A DNA stretch of 34,147 nt from Candidatus Bipolaricaulota bacterium (GTDB taxonomy: Bacteria; Bipolaricaulota; Bipolaricaulia; M55B111), in assembly GCA_018335015.1 (NCBI GenBank), contig JAGXKX010000011.1, forward strand, positions 2,029 to 36,175. The letters are read 5' to 3'. Under the pieces are notes generated by a model that did not search any database, was not told the origin of the DNA, and saw only the letters and a list, made by a program, of their open reading frames with translations. The position numbers were made by a program, and so were the translations under genes. Within the stretch, counting starts at the first letter, position 1; each line of letters opens with the position of its first letter. Below are positions 1 through 7,837 of the stretch, one piece after another.

Positions 1-425
1 AGCCACTGGGTCCACCTGTAATAGCCCGAATCGTGAGTCTGAACTTCTTTGTCCCAATCGTACTCTATTCCCCACTGACGGAACTGTTCTTTAAAGTCGG
101 CGATGTTTTCCTGAGTCCACTCTCCGGGCTGGATCCCCCTCTCTATTGCTGCGTTCTCGGCTGGAAGACCAAATGCATCGAATCCCATGGGGTTCAGAAC
201 ATTTAGCCCCTTCATCTGCATAAACCTGGTCAAAGTATCCCCGATTATGTAGTTCCTTCCGTGGCCTACGTGCATCGTCCCGGAAGGATAGGGAAACATG
301 TTCAGGTAATAGAAATTGTTCTTCGTATCGTCAAGGTCGGCTTTAAAGGTACCTTCCTCTTTCCAGTAGTCTCTCCACTTCTCTTCTATTGCCTCGAAGT
401 TGTAGTCTTCGGACACTTCTTTCAT
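1..425 (-). CDS. leuS: Leucyl-tRNA synthetase, N-terminal part (runs off the window)
   Basis: This class I aminoacyl-tRNA synthetase charges tRNA-Leu in the cytoplasm. Only the first 141 codons are inside the window; the rest lies beyond base 1. The translated start (MKEVSEDYNFEAIEEKW) leads into FPYPSGTMHVGHGRNY, the LeuRS form of the class I HIGH motif, at about residues 44-59, followed by NPMGFDAFGLPAENAA, a hallmark of LeuRS. The start is the ATG at 425, which has GGCAGGTGA upstream and an in-frame stop just before it. It begins 6 bp after the phosphohexomutase stop codon, so the two are probably co-transcribed. The identification is secure. Editing and anticodon domains cannot be assessed. 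Confidence 0.95.
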   Translation of the reverse strand, partial: MKEVSEDYNFEAIEEKWRDYWKEEGTFKADLDDTKNNFYYLNMFPYPSGTMHVGHGRNYIIGDTLTRFMQMKGLNVLNPMGFDAFGLPAENAAIERGIQPGEWTQENIADFKEQFRQWGIEYDWDKEVQTHDSGYYRWTQW

Positions 426-431
426 CTCGTT

Positions 432-1886
432 TTATTCACCTGCCAGGTTTCGTGCGTATTTTTCCGCTTCGGATAGTACTTGATCGACTTTGCTTGGTTC
501 GTCCATCTCACAGTAAAGACGAAGCAACGGCTCTGTCCCGGAAGCTCTTATAAGCAACCACCCGTCGTCGAACCGCAGTTTTGTCCCGTCCGTCGTTTCC
601 ACTCTTCTAACCTGATAGCCTCCGATACTCTCCGGAGGATCTTCCGTAGTTTGTTCCTCGACTTTCTTTCGTGCTTCCAGGTGGATATCGTTTCTCCGGT
701 AGTAGTGACCCCCGAATTCGTCCATCATATCTTCTACTAGCTCCGTGGGCCGCTTTCCTGACCGGGCCACCATTTCTACAAGCAATAGAGAACAGAGAAT
801 CCCGTCACGATCGGGTATGTGATTCTTCAGACCGATGCCTCCGCTCTCTTCCCCACCTATTAGCACGTCCTCTTTCACCATCTTCTCGGCAATAAACTTG
901 AAACCAACTGGCGTTTCGGTCACGTCCCTATCGTGCTTTTTCCCTATCTTGAAGATCATGTCAGTCAGGGGAAAGTTCTTGACCGCCTTCCCTTCCCAGC
1001 CCTTTTCTTCTATCAGGTACCTCATTAACAGGGCGTAGGTTCTGTGAGCGTCTATAAAGGAGCTATCTTCCGCCACGGCCGATACCCGGTCTCCGTCACC
1101 GTCCGTTACCACGCCTATGATCGGGACATCAGTTTCTTTCCTCTGTTCCGCGATTTCTTCTTTTAGGGGATCGAGATACTCCTCCAGCGGTTCCGGCCTG
1201 ATACCCTTAAAGCTCGGGTTGAAGTCGCCCCGAACCTCCACTGACGGAACTCCAAATTTATCCAGTACCTTCCCGGTAAGACCTTGTGCCGAACCGTACA
1301 TTGAATCTATAACAGCCATCACGGGGTTTTTGGTGATCATATCCTCATCGACGATATCTCCCAGGGCGTCGACGTAGTCGGAAGATATATCCACCCTGTC
1401 AACCTCCAACCCTGAGTCTACTTCAGGCGAATCTTCGGGTAAACTGGCCTCTATCCTGTCAGTTACTACCGGGGGGGCGGAAGCACCCGATTCTATCTTT
1501 ATTTTGAAACCGTTGTATTCTGGGGGATTGTGACTGGCGGTAATCATTATACCCGCAGCCGCTTCCATTTCCCTGACGGCAAAGGCCAGTGCGGGTGTGG
1601 GAACCATCGTCTTCGATACGCAGGCGGGTACGCCACATTCCTTTAATACTCTAGCTGCGTAAAGGGCAAAGTTCTCCGACGCGAACCTTCCGTCGTAACC
1701 TACGACTACTCCATCATCGGAGGACCTATACGGAGTGCCCCATTGGTCGTATATTTCAAGCTCTCGCCTTTCTGGCGATTTTAAGTAACTCGCCGTCGCC
1801 TCGGCGACCCGGCCGAGGTTCTCGTAGGTATAATCATCGGCGATAACCCCTCTCCAGCCGTCGGTGCCAAAGCTTACCTCTTCCAC
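432..1886 (-). CDS. Phosphoglucomutase/phosphomannomutase (alpha-D-phosphohexomutase)
   Basis: This enzyme interconverts hexose 1- and 6-phosphates and supplies sugar-1-phosphates for glycan and envelope synthesis. All four active-site signatures are present: the phosphoserine loop TASHNPPEYNG (Ser about 118), the metal-binding loop DGDGDR (about 262-267), the sugar loop GGEESGG (about 344-350) and the C-terminal phosphate-binding RASGTEPLLR. The 484 residues are normal for the family. The start is a GTG at 1886 preceded by GAGGAGGGT. It overlaps the end of the small upstream gene by 13 bp, which suggests translational coupling. Whether glucose or mannose (or both) is the substrate cannot be read from the motifs. 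Confidence 0.93.
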   Translation of the reverse strand: MEEVSFGTDGWRGVIADDYTYENLGRVAEATASYLKSPERRELEIYDQWGTPYRSSDDGVVVGYDGRFASENFALYAARVLKECGVPACVSKTMVPTPALAFAVREMEAAAGIMITASHNPPEYNGFKIKIESGASAPPVVTDRIEASLPEDSPEVDSGLEVDRVDISSDYVDALGDIVDEDMITKNPVMAVIDSMYGSAQGLTGKVLDKFGVPSVEVRGDFNPSFKGIRPEPLEEYLDPLKEEIAEQRKETDVPIIGVVTDGDGDRVSAVAEDSSFIDAHRTYALLMRYLIEEKGWEGKAVKNFPLTDMIFKIGKKHDRDVTETPVGFKFIAEKMVKEDVLIGGEESGGIGLKNHIPDRDGILCSLLLVEMVARSGKRPTELVEDMMDEFGGHYYRRNDIHLEARKKVEEQTTEDPPESIGGYQVRRVETTDGTKLRFDDGWLLIRASGTEPLLRLYCEMDEPSKVDQVLSEAEKYARNLAGE

Positions 1887-2104
1887 TCTTTACCCTCCTC
1901 GCTATCAACAATTTCGTCTATTCTTTCGGGAAAATCAACCATACCTCTATCCAGGACTTCAATTATCAGGTCCTTTGGAACGGAAGTCTCCAGCTGAATT
2001 TGCCTGGTATCGACCGCTCCGTTCTTCGCGGCTAATCTATTCAAAGCCTCCTCAACTGCTCCGGCATACCGCGCGTAATTGAAGCCTTCTTCTCCATTTT
2101 GCAT
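1874..2104 (-). CDS. Small conserved-looking protein of unknown function (76 aa)
   Basis: I do not recognise this 76-residue protein. It is charged and predicted helical, with no membrane segment. The middle (VDTRQIQLETSVPKDLIIEVLDRG) has the look of a small helix-turn-helix or winged-helix fold, which is inference only. It lies between the DUF4139 gene and the phosphohexomutase gene and overlaps the latter by 13 bp, so it is probably part of the same transcript and may be translationally coupled to it. No clear ribosome binding site precedes its ATG; instead a 22-bp palindrome abuts the start codon. That it is a real gene is supported by its tight packing and the absence of a longer competing frame. 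Confidence 0.65.
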   Translation of the reverse strand: MQNGEEGFNYARYAGAVEEALNRLAAKNGAVDTRQIQLETSVPKDLIIEVLDRGMVDFPERIDEIVDSEEGKEWKR

Positions 2105-2126
2105 GGTTAAAACTTAAGATTTAACC
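2105..2126. promoter_or_regulatory. 22-bp near-perfect palindrome abutting the start of the 76-aa gene
   Basis: GGTTAAAA and TTTAACC half-sites flank a central CTTAAG; the two 11-bp halves match at 10 positions. It directly precedes the ATG at 2104 on the minus strand, where a ribosome binding site would be expected. It could be a repressor operator or an RNA hairpin controlling the small gene and the phosphohexomutase behind it. The role is inferred from position only. Confidence 0.4.
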
Positions 2127-2148
2127 GATCATAATTCCAGGGAAGCGA

Positions 2149-3495
2149 TCAAAGCTCGTACTGGACAAGGTAGGAGACCTCGATGGTCCCCTTAGCAGGC
2201 ACGGCTTCCCCGTACTGAATTACCCGAGAATTGACCTTTTCGTAATCGTGGCTGGACCGGATTATTTCCCAGTCCCCGGGTAATCGTTCCTTTATCAGCA
2301 GCTGAATCGGCTTCTCTTTCTTGTTTTCAATTGTTATCTCAATTCGATCCTTCCAGATCCTCTCGCCTATTCTGTCGTGATCAATCCTCTTCCTCTCGCC
2401 TTTTACGTCAAACGCGTCACCCAGTTCCAATTCCGTCTCTCTTTCCACGGGGAGGTTTGGTAACGAATCTTCTCCGATAAAAGTTTTCTCATCGGAACCC
2501 TCATATATTCTAATAGTCCCCGAGGCAATAGGGATTCCCAAGCCCTGTTCCTCCGTATTTTTTAGTTCCAGCATCGTCCTCACTGCAGAGGAGGAGTAGG
2601 GCTCGAACAAATAATACTTTCGATAGCTCACGGAATCACTGTGGAAGAACTTAACCTGCGTTTCTACCGCGCTGGTCAAGTCCACGGGAAACCCAACTTT
2701 GTAGCGATAATACTCGAATACCTGCTCGGGCTCAGGAGCTTCCTGCTGATTGAGACTCCTGACTGCGGCAAAATAGTTTCTCTCGCCCTCATCCCTTTTA
2801 GGTTCTCCTGCCAGCAACCTCAACTGTACTCCTTGGAAATTCCAGCCAGTCCGGTTTTCGATATTGGCGACTCCCCGGAGGTCCAACGTTTCGTTTTCTT
2901 CGTCCAGAAATCCGACGTACTGGGGAGACCAGTTCAACTTCGAAAGTTGATAACCGACGGCCAATTCCGTCCTAACTTCTTCGCCGGCGTCCAGCTTTAG
3001 TTCCAGCCTGGCGTTCTTTCTTTCAGGAGAAAATCCCCGAAATCGGTACTCCTCCGGATTATCGATCAACCTCATCTCACCATCCGAGGTTTTTAGCAGA
3101 GGTTTACCATTAAATATTCCAACCAGGGTACCCTCAAGAGCTGTTTCTGAACTACCGGCCTTGACTACCGAAACGTTAGTACCGACGAGTGTCTCGAGTA
3201 ACCGATCCTGCGAGTTTACCGCCGGGACGATCCTTGAACTTTTCAGGCTGGCCCCGGGGCTGGTAGTGAAAACCGTCTCCGTCACTACCGTTTCGGGCAG
3301 ACTCCGGGAGATATCGTTCAACCCTTTCGCCAGCATTATTTGGTCCTTCTCTATAACTAGCGAAGGACCACTCTGGTAAAGTGTTATAATTTTCTTCGCC
3401 CCGGAATTACCCTGCTCCGCCAGTCCCCCCAGAGTAAAGATCAGCACCAAGCCAAAAACAAAGGGGATCAAAAAGCACCTCTTATGGTTCTTCAT
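2149..3495 (-). CDS. Secreted DUF4139-family protein
   Basis: The protein begins with a classical signal peptide (positive KNHKR, hydrophobic core to about residue 24, cleavage near GLA-EQ), so it is probably exported to the periplasm or outer envelope. The segment LSKLNWSPQYVGFLDEENE, followed by a DLRGVANIENRTGWNF-type stretch and LRLLAGEPKRD, matches the core of DUF4139, a beta-sandwich family whose biochemical role is not known. The C-terminal part (about 340-448, with KKEKPIQLLIKERLPG and VSYLVQYEL) continues this beta-rich domain. Length (448) is typical. The ATG at 3495 has GGGGGTGG upstream, and a good promoter lies 30 bp further up. It heads the minus-strand run toward leuS, with only a 44-bp gap to the next gene. 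Confidence 0.8.
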   Translation of the reverse strand: MKNHKRCFLIPFVFGLVLIFTLGGLAEQGNSGAKKIITLYQSGPSLVIEKDQIMLAKGLNDISRSLPETVVTETVFTTSPGASLKSSRIVPAVNSQDRLLETLVGTNVSVVKAGSSETALEGTLVGIFNGKPLLKTSDGEMRLIDNPEEYRFRGFSPERKNARLELKLDAGEEVRTELAVGYQLSKLNWSPQYVGFLDEENETLDLRGVANIENRTGWNFQGVQLRLLAGEPKRDEGERNYFAAVRSLNQQEAPEPEQVFEYYRYKVGFPVDLTSAVETQVKFFHSDSVSYRKYYLFEPYSSSAVRTMLELKNTEEQGLGIPIASGTIRIYEGSDEKTFIGEDSLPNLPVERETELELGDAFDVKGERKRIDHDRIGERIWKDRIEITIENKKEKPIQLLIKERLPGDWEIIRSSHDYEKVNSRVIQYGEAVPAKGTIEVSYLVQYEL

Positions 3496-3524
3496 ATTGC
3501 CACCCCCGATAAGTTGTTCAGCAA

Positions 3525-3553
3525 ATATTAGCTCATTAAAGTAATACGATCAA
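3525..3553 (-). promoter_or_regulatory. Sigma-70-type promoter for the DUF4139 gene
   Basis: On the minus strand TTGATC (3553-3548) and TAATAT (3530-3525) are separated by 17 bp. The predicted transcript has a leader of about 25 nt before the ATG at 3495, containing a strong ribosome binding site. Confidence 0.55.
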
Positions 3554-3609
3554 AAGCGACACCTCGGAGAATTAGAAGCGCATCCGTCATCCAGCTAAAA
3601 CCTGATTTA

Positions 3610-3638
3610 TTGCAACCCACTTCACGCTTTACTATCAT
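3610..3638 (+). promoter_or_regulatory. Sigma-70-type promoter for the aminotransferase operon
   Basis: TTGCAA (3610-3615) and TATCAT (3633-3638) are separated by 17 bp. It is divergent from the DUF4139 promoter within the 236-bp intergenic region and gives a leader of about 85 nt to the ATG at 3732. Confidence 0.5.
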
Positions 3639-3731
3639 AGTCTAGTCCGACCGATAGAAAGCCCACCAATTATTGACCCTGTAAGGTCGGAAAGAGTAAA
3701 CAAAAAATTTCGAGTCGAGGGGGAAAGTCAA

Positions 3732-5000
3732 ATGAACAGAGAAAACCTGGAAGATTATCTGCCGGAACCGATGAATTCGCTCGTTCCGGAATACATCGAA
3801 CGGGCACAGGGGGCGATAGTTTACGACAAAAGCGGTGATTCTTACATCGATTTCAGCGGAGGCTGGGGTTGTCTGGCAGTAGGTTACAGTCACCCCAAAG
3901 TGGTAAATGCGGTAAAAAGCCAGGCGGAGAAATTTTTCCACACCGACTTTAGCGCCATCCCTTACGAAAGTTATCCCGAACTTGCCGGCAGGCTCTCCGA
4001 GTTATCTCCCGGAGGAACTCCAAAAAAAGCTGTTTTCTTCAACAGCGGAGCGGAGGCAGTTGAGAACGCCGTAAAATTCGCGAAGGCGGATACGGGTAGA
4101 GGAGCGCTTGTCGCGTTCGAAAACGGTTTTCACGGCAGGACTTTGCTCACAATGGCGCTGACTCACAAGGCGACTCCTTATAAAGCTGGCTTTGGGCCGT
4201 TCGCCCCGGAAGTATACAGGCTGCCTTATCCCAATCAGTACAGGTCGGGAGTTGCCGTAGAAGAACTAGAACAAAAATTAAAGCACATGGTCGACCCGGA
4301 GGATGTCGCAGCTATAATCGTGGAGCCCGTCATGGGCGAGGGAGGCTTCCTGGTTCCGCCGGACGACTTCTTACCCTACCTCCGAGAACTGTCGGATAAG
4401 TACGAAATCGATTTAATATTCGACGAAATTCAGTCCGGAATGGGTAGAACGGGGAAGTTTTTCGCCTGCGAGCACTTTGACGTCGAACCGGATCTCATAA
4501 CCGTGGCAAAGTCCCTTGCTGCTGGGCTACCTCTTTCAGGGGTTATCGGAAGGGAAGAAATTATGGACGCCCCGGACCCGGGAAGCATCGGAGGAACTTA
4601 CGTCGGAAACCCGGTCGCGATAGAGTCGGCTCTCGCGGTACTGGACGTAATGGAGGAGGAGCACCTGCTAGAACGGGCTACAGAGATCGGAGAAAAGGTC
4701 ACGAGAGAATTCACCAGGCTTGAGGAGGAGTACGAAATAGTCGGGGACGTTAGAGGACTCGGTGCTATGGTTGCGATGGAGTTAGTAAATGACGAAGAGA
4801 CAAAAGAGCCCGCACCGGAAATAACTCAAGAGATAGTCGATCGCTCCCTGAAAGATGGACTCATTCTTCCTACAGCCGGTCTCCACAACAACGTAATAAG
4901 GCTTTTAACCCCTCTCGTTATAGAGGAACAAGATCTGGAAGAAGGGCTGGAGATAATAGAACGGGCAATTTCAAAAGTGCAGGAAGAGTTGGGTAACTAA
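3732..5000 (+). CDS. Class III PLP-dependent aminotransferase, 4-aminobutyrate aminotransferase-like
   Basis: This enzyme transfers an amino group from an omega-amino acid to a 2-oxo acid using pyridoxal phosphate. Visible landmarks are FFNSGAEAVENAVKFAK (cofactor phosphate, about 102-118), NGFHGRTLLTMALT (about 131-144), the aspartate loop LIFDEIQSGMGRTGKFFACEH (Asp about 231) and TVAKSLAAGLPLSGVIG with the Schiff-base lysine at about 260. GGTYVGNPVAIESALAVLDV resembles GabT more than the acetylornithine or adenosyl-methionine branches. Length (422) is normal. The start ATG follows GAGGGGG. The next gene begins at the base after its stop codon. GABA, putrescine-derived or other omega-amino substrates cannot be told apart here. 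Confidence 0.85.
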   Translation: MNRENLEDYLPEPMNSLVPEYIERAQGAIVYDKSGDSYIDFSGGWGCLAVGYSHPKVVNAVKSQAEKFFHTDFSAIPYESYPELAGRLSELSPGGTPKKAVFFNSGAEAVENAVKFAKADTGRGALVAFENGFHGRTLLTMALTHKATPYKAGFGPFAPEVYRLPYPNQYRSGVAVEELEQKLKHMVDPEDVAAIIVEPVMGEGGFLVPPDDFLPYLRELSDKYEIDLIFDEIQSGMGRTGKFFACEHFDVEPDLITVAKSLAAGLPLSGVIGREEIMDAPDPGSIGGTYVGNPVAIESALAVLDVMEEEHLLERATEIGEKVTREFTRLEEEYEIVGDVRGLGAMVAMELVNDEETKEPAPEITQEIVDRSLKDGLILPTAGLHNNVIRLLTPLVIEEQDLEEGLEIIERAISKVQEELGN

Positions 5001-5645
5001 ATGAAGATAAACGAGCTGATAAAGGGGGCAGTCAGGGAAACCGTCAACTTCCCCATATTGTTTGCCCCTTTCTTCGTTTCCGCGTTCTTAAACGCCTCTC
5101 TGGGGTCGGATCGGGCGCTAACGGCCTTCGGACCGGGCTGGAGCGTAATACTGAGAATACTGGTCCTGTTGCTTCTCACACCCCTCACCTCCGGAATGAC
5201 CATCTTCCTCGACAGAAATATCCATTCCGGCGAATCTCCCAATTTGCCTGGGTCTTTCGACAGGGTGATGCCGAACTATTTGCCGTTAGTAGCGGTAAAT
5301 CTCGTGGCCTGGACGGGAATCGTTCTCGGGTTTTTCCTGTTCATCGTTCCCGGGGTCTACCTCTACGTAAAATTTATCTTCACCAACCAGGAAGTCCTCC
5401 TCGGGGGAGAAACCGATATTACAAAAGCACTGGAGAACAGCTGGAACCATACCACCAACAGGTGGGGCAGTATCTTCCAGATCATCCTGATCTTCGAAGT
5501 TCCGCTTTTACTGATCAGTTTCAGCCTGGGTGGACTACCTCCAGGGTTGGGAGCGACGGTGAGCGTGTTGCTCACCACCGTATTCCAGACCTGGGTCACG
5601 CTGGTACTAACTCACCTTTACCTGGTGATTTTCAAAGAGGACTAA
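5001..5645 (+). CDS. Polytopic membrane protein of unknown function
   Basis: A 214-residue protein with about five or six hydrophobic segments: roughly 17-35, 49-70, 92-120 (possibly two helices around LFIVPGVYLYVKFIF), 154-175 and 183-210. The stretch VPGVYLYVKFIFTNQEVLL followed by TDITKALENSWNHT is reminiscent of the loosely defined bacterial membrane families near the glycerophosphodiester phosphodiesterase membrane domain and YciC-like proteins. That resemblance is weak, and I do not assign a function. It starts at the base after the aminotransferase stop, so the two are almost certainly co-transcribed; transport or membrane support of the aminotransferase substrate is a guess from context. 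Confidence 0.75.
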   Translation: MKINELIKGAVRETVNFPILFAPFFVSAFLNASLGSDRALTAFGPGWSVILRILVLLLLTPLTSGMTIFLDRNIHSGESPNLPGSFDRVMPNYLPLVAVNLVAWTGIVLGFFLFIVPGVYLYVKFIFTNQEVLLGGETDITKALENSWNHTTNRWGSIFQIILIFEVPLLLISFSLGGLPPGLGATVSVLLTTVFQTWVTLVLTHLYLVIFKED

Positions 5646-5670
5646 CCGAGAATGTTTGGCCTGTCCTGTA

Positions 5671-5700
5671 TTGAAGGATAGGCGCTCCCGCCTATATAAT
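5671..5700 (+). promoter_or_regulatory. Strong sigma-70-type promoter for the 122-aa orphan gene
   Basis: TTGAAG (5671-5676), an 18-bp spacer and a consensus TATAAT (5695-5700). The expected transcription start is near 5707, so the leader is only about 11 nt and begins within or just at the ribosome binding site GAGGTGAT (5706-5713) of the ATG at 5718. Confidence 0.6.
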
Positions 5701-5717
5701 AATTTGAGGTGATTTAA

Positions 5718-6086
5718 ATGGCCTTAATTGGTTATATGGAAGGAACGGATCCGGATTTATTAAGCAGTCTCTGTGCTCAGGGTAACGATACGCTCCCTCT
5801 CGGAAACGGCACTGACGGACATGGAAAATACATAGCTCATGTCACCAGCTCGGATGGTTTTAATGTAATAATTTCCTACCTACATAAACTGGTTTCGGTC
5901 TCCGGTATGGAACACGTATCGATAGACGACAGACTTTTTGCCTGCCGGAGACACGATATACCGGTCATAATTGTGGTGCCGGACAAATTCAAAGAAAAAG
6001 CAAAAGAAAAGATGGAAGAGTCCAGGGACTACGTTGACCTGGTATCTCCGGAGGAGCTCGAAGCAAAAGTAATGGAAATAATTTAA
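5718..6086 (+). CDS. Orphan 122-aa cytoplasmic protein, unknown function
   Basis: I do not recognise the family. The protein is soluble, with no signal or membrane segment. It is predicted alpha/beta, with strands such as KYIAHVTSS, FNVIISYL and IPVIIVVPD alternating with helices and a highly charged helical tail (KFKEKAKEKMEE). Cysteines sit at positions about 19 and 76. The strong ribosome binding site, consensus promoter and strong intrinsic terminator at 6129-6166 show it is a free-standing single-gene unit, probably well expressed. It lies between the aminotransferase pair and the mur/fts cluster but shares no transcript with either. Codon use and composition look like its neighbours. 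Confidence 0.8.
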   Translation: MALIGYMEGTDPDLLSSLCAQGNDTLPLGNGTDGHGKYIAHVTSSDGFNVIISYLHKLVSVSGMEHVSIDDRLFACRRHDIPVIIVVPDKFKEKAKEKMEESRDYVDLVSPEELEAKVMEII

Positions 6087-6128
6087 CCACAACAGTCAAT
6101 CATGTTATCGTGAATAATAACCGTGTCC

Positions 6129-6166
6129 GCGAACTACCTCGAGGTTACGGGGTAGTTCGCTTTTTT
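6129..6166 (+). terminator. Rho-independent terminator after the 122-aa gene
   Basis: A perfect 10-bp stem GCGAACTACC/GGTAGTTCGC (6129-6138 and 6151-6160) with a 12-nt loop is followed directly by six T residues. Confidence 0.93.
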
Positions 6167-6420
6167 AATCTCTGAACCATCCTGAAACGTTACCTTTGAG
6201 ATACCTGCAGGTTCGTTCCCGCAGGGACCGGAAAGAGTTCAACCCGGTTAATCATTGAATTCCCTACCTTAACGATCTCGGAAAACCTGGGGATTGTTCC
6301 CAATTAGAAACAAACTGACCGCCCGGTTCTTTTAGTTCGCCCGGGAAGAGGACAAGAGTCGTTGAACTTCCTCCACCGGAAAAGTAAGGTTTTCCCAAAT
6401 GATTCCGGGAGTGGAAGAAA
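6167..6420 (+). other. Intergenic region upstream of murD; weak promoter candidate
   Basis: This region lies between the terminator and murD. The only promoter-like pair I see is TTGAAC (6362-6367) with TAAGGT 17 bp downstream (6385-6390), which has a poor -10. No coding sequence or strong hairpin is visible. Confidence 0.3.
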
Positions 6421-7710
6421 TTGGGTAGCAATGACCTGCTCGAAAAATCCGAAAAAATAACGGTTTTTGGTGCCGGCTTGTCGGGGCAAGCCGTTGTGGA
6501 CTACCTGATCGGGAAAGGCGTAAAAGTATTCGTAACGGAAAAAAACGAGATAAACTCTGGTACCAGAAGCAAGTTCCAAGAGAGGGGAGTAAAATTCGAG
6601 GAGGGCGGTCATTCGCGAAGAGTCCTTAATTCAGATCTGATAGTTCTTTCTCCCGGAGTACCACCCGACCACGAGCGGGTGAAAGAAGCACGGAACCTTG
6701 GGATTCCGGTGATCGGGGAGCTGGAACTGGCCTACAGACTTTCACCGACAAACAGGATTATTGGGGTAACAGGAACTAACGGAAAATCCACGACCGTAAA
6801 TCTTATAAAAGAAATCCTGGAATACGCGGGAGTGAGTTCGATGGCCTGCGGCAATATTGGTACTCCGTTCATCAGTCTGATTCCTGAGCTGACCCCATTC
6901 GACGCGGCCGTAGTAGAGGTAAGCAGCTATCAACTCGAGACCACGGAAAGATTTAAACCGCGGGTGGCTGTTTTAACCAACCTGGAGCAAGACCACCTGA
7001 AGCGACACGAATCGTTCGAAAAATACCGGGAAGTAAAACTGAGGATTTTTAACAACCAGGGGGAGGAGGATTATGCCGTAATCAAAGAAGGGCTGAATCT
7101 GGATATTCCCAATAAAAAACCCACCCCGATCGAATTCTATCCCAGGGAACACCGGGGAATGGAATTACCACCCCATCAGGAGGAAAACGTCGGGGCTGCG
7201 CTCGCGGCGGTAAATTGTCTGCTGGAAGGGACCGAATTCGATAGTCCGCCCCTCGAACCGGTCAACCGGGGGCTTGAGCTACCACATAGATTGGAGTTTG
7301 TGGGGACTATAAATGGTATCGAGTTCATCGACGACTCCAAAGCTACAAATCCGGCCGCAACGAGAGCGGCCATCAATAGTATCGAGAAACCTATCCGGCT
7401 ACTGCTCGGAGGAAAGGGGAAAAGATCCGACTACGACAATCTTTTCGGGGCGATAGGACCAAGTTCGGTCCGAGCCACCTACCTATTCGGATCGGCTAAG
7501 GAAAAGCTGGCCAAAACCATGGGCAAACTTGAGACCCTTAACTTCGGGACTTACCCCTCCCTGAAGAGAGCGGTTCGAGAGGCTTTCGCCGATGCAATTC
7601 GGGGCGAGGTAGTGCTTCTATCGCCGGGTTGTTCGAGCTTCGACAGTTTCAATAACTTTGAAGAGAGAGGGGAAAGATTCAAGGAGATCGTGAATGAACT
7701 GGAAAATTAA
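6421..7710 (+). CDS. murD: UDP-N-acetylmuramoyl-L-alanine--D-glutamate ligase
   Basis: MurD adds D-glutamate to UDP-MurNAc-L-Ala in the cytoplasm, using ATP. The N-terminal Rossmann-like domain starts at ITVFGAGLSGQAV (about 13-25). The Mur ligase ATP-binding loop GVTGTNGKSTT is at about 115-125, followed by EVSSYQLETTERFKPRVAVLTNLEQDHLKRH (central domain). The C-terminal ligase domain has HRLEFVGTINGIEFIDDSKATNPAAT and LLGGKGKRSDY. Length (429) is normal. The start is a TTG at 6421 with GGGAG about 9 nt upstream; no ATG in frame gives a complete N-terminal domain. It opens the mur/fts cluster here; murE, murF and mraY are not adjacent on the upstream side. Confidence 0.94.
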   Translation: MGSNDLLEKSEKITVFGAGLSGQAVVDYLIGKGVKVFVTEKNEINSGTRSKFQERGVKFEEGGHSRRVLNSDLIVLSPGVPPDHERVKEARNLGIPVIGELELAYRLSPTNRIIGVTGTNGKSTTVNLIKEILEYAGVSSMACGNIGTPFISLIPELTPFDAAVVEVSSYQLETTERFKPRVAVLTNLEQDHLKRHESFEKYREVKLRIFNNQGEEDYAVIKEGLNLDIPNKKPTPIEFYPREHRGMELPPHQEENVGAALAAVNCLLEGTEFDSPPLEPVNRGLELPHRLEFVGTINGIEFIDDSKATNPAATRAAINSIEKPIRLLLGGKGKRSDYDNLFGAIGPSSVRATYLFGSAKEKLAKTMGKLETLNFGTYPSLKRAVREAFADAIRGEVVLLSPGCSSFDSFNNFEERGERFKEIVNELEN

Positions 7711-7785
7711 CCGAATATGCGACAGGTTACGACATACATCACTTAATATAACGACAGCGCTGAAACGCAGAAGAGACGGGAATCC

Positions 7786-7814
7786 TTGCAGAACCAGGAC
7801 ATTAGGGATATAAA
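7786..7814 (+). promoter_or_regulatory. Possible promoter for ftsW
   Basis: TTGCAG (7786-7791) and TATAAA (7809-7814) with a 17-bp spacer lie in the 127-bp gap between murD and ftsW. It may provide a second transcription entry into ftsW-murG-murC-murB. Predicted leader is about 17 nt. Confidence 0.45.
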
Positions 7815-7837
7815 ATAAAATCCGGGCTGGTGAACTG

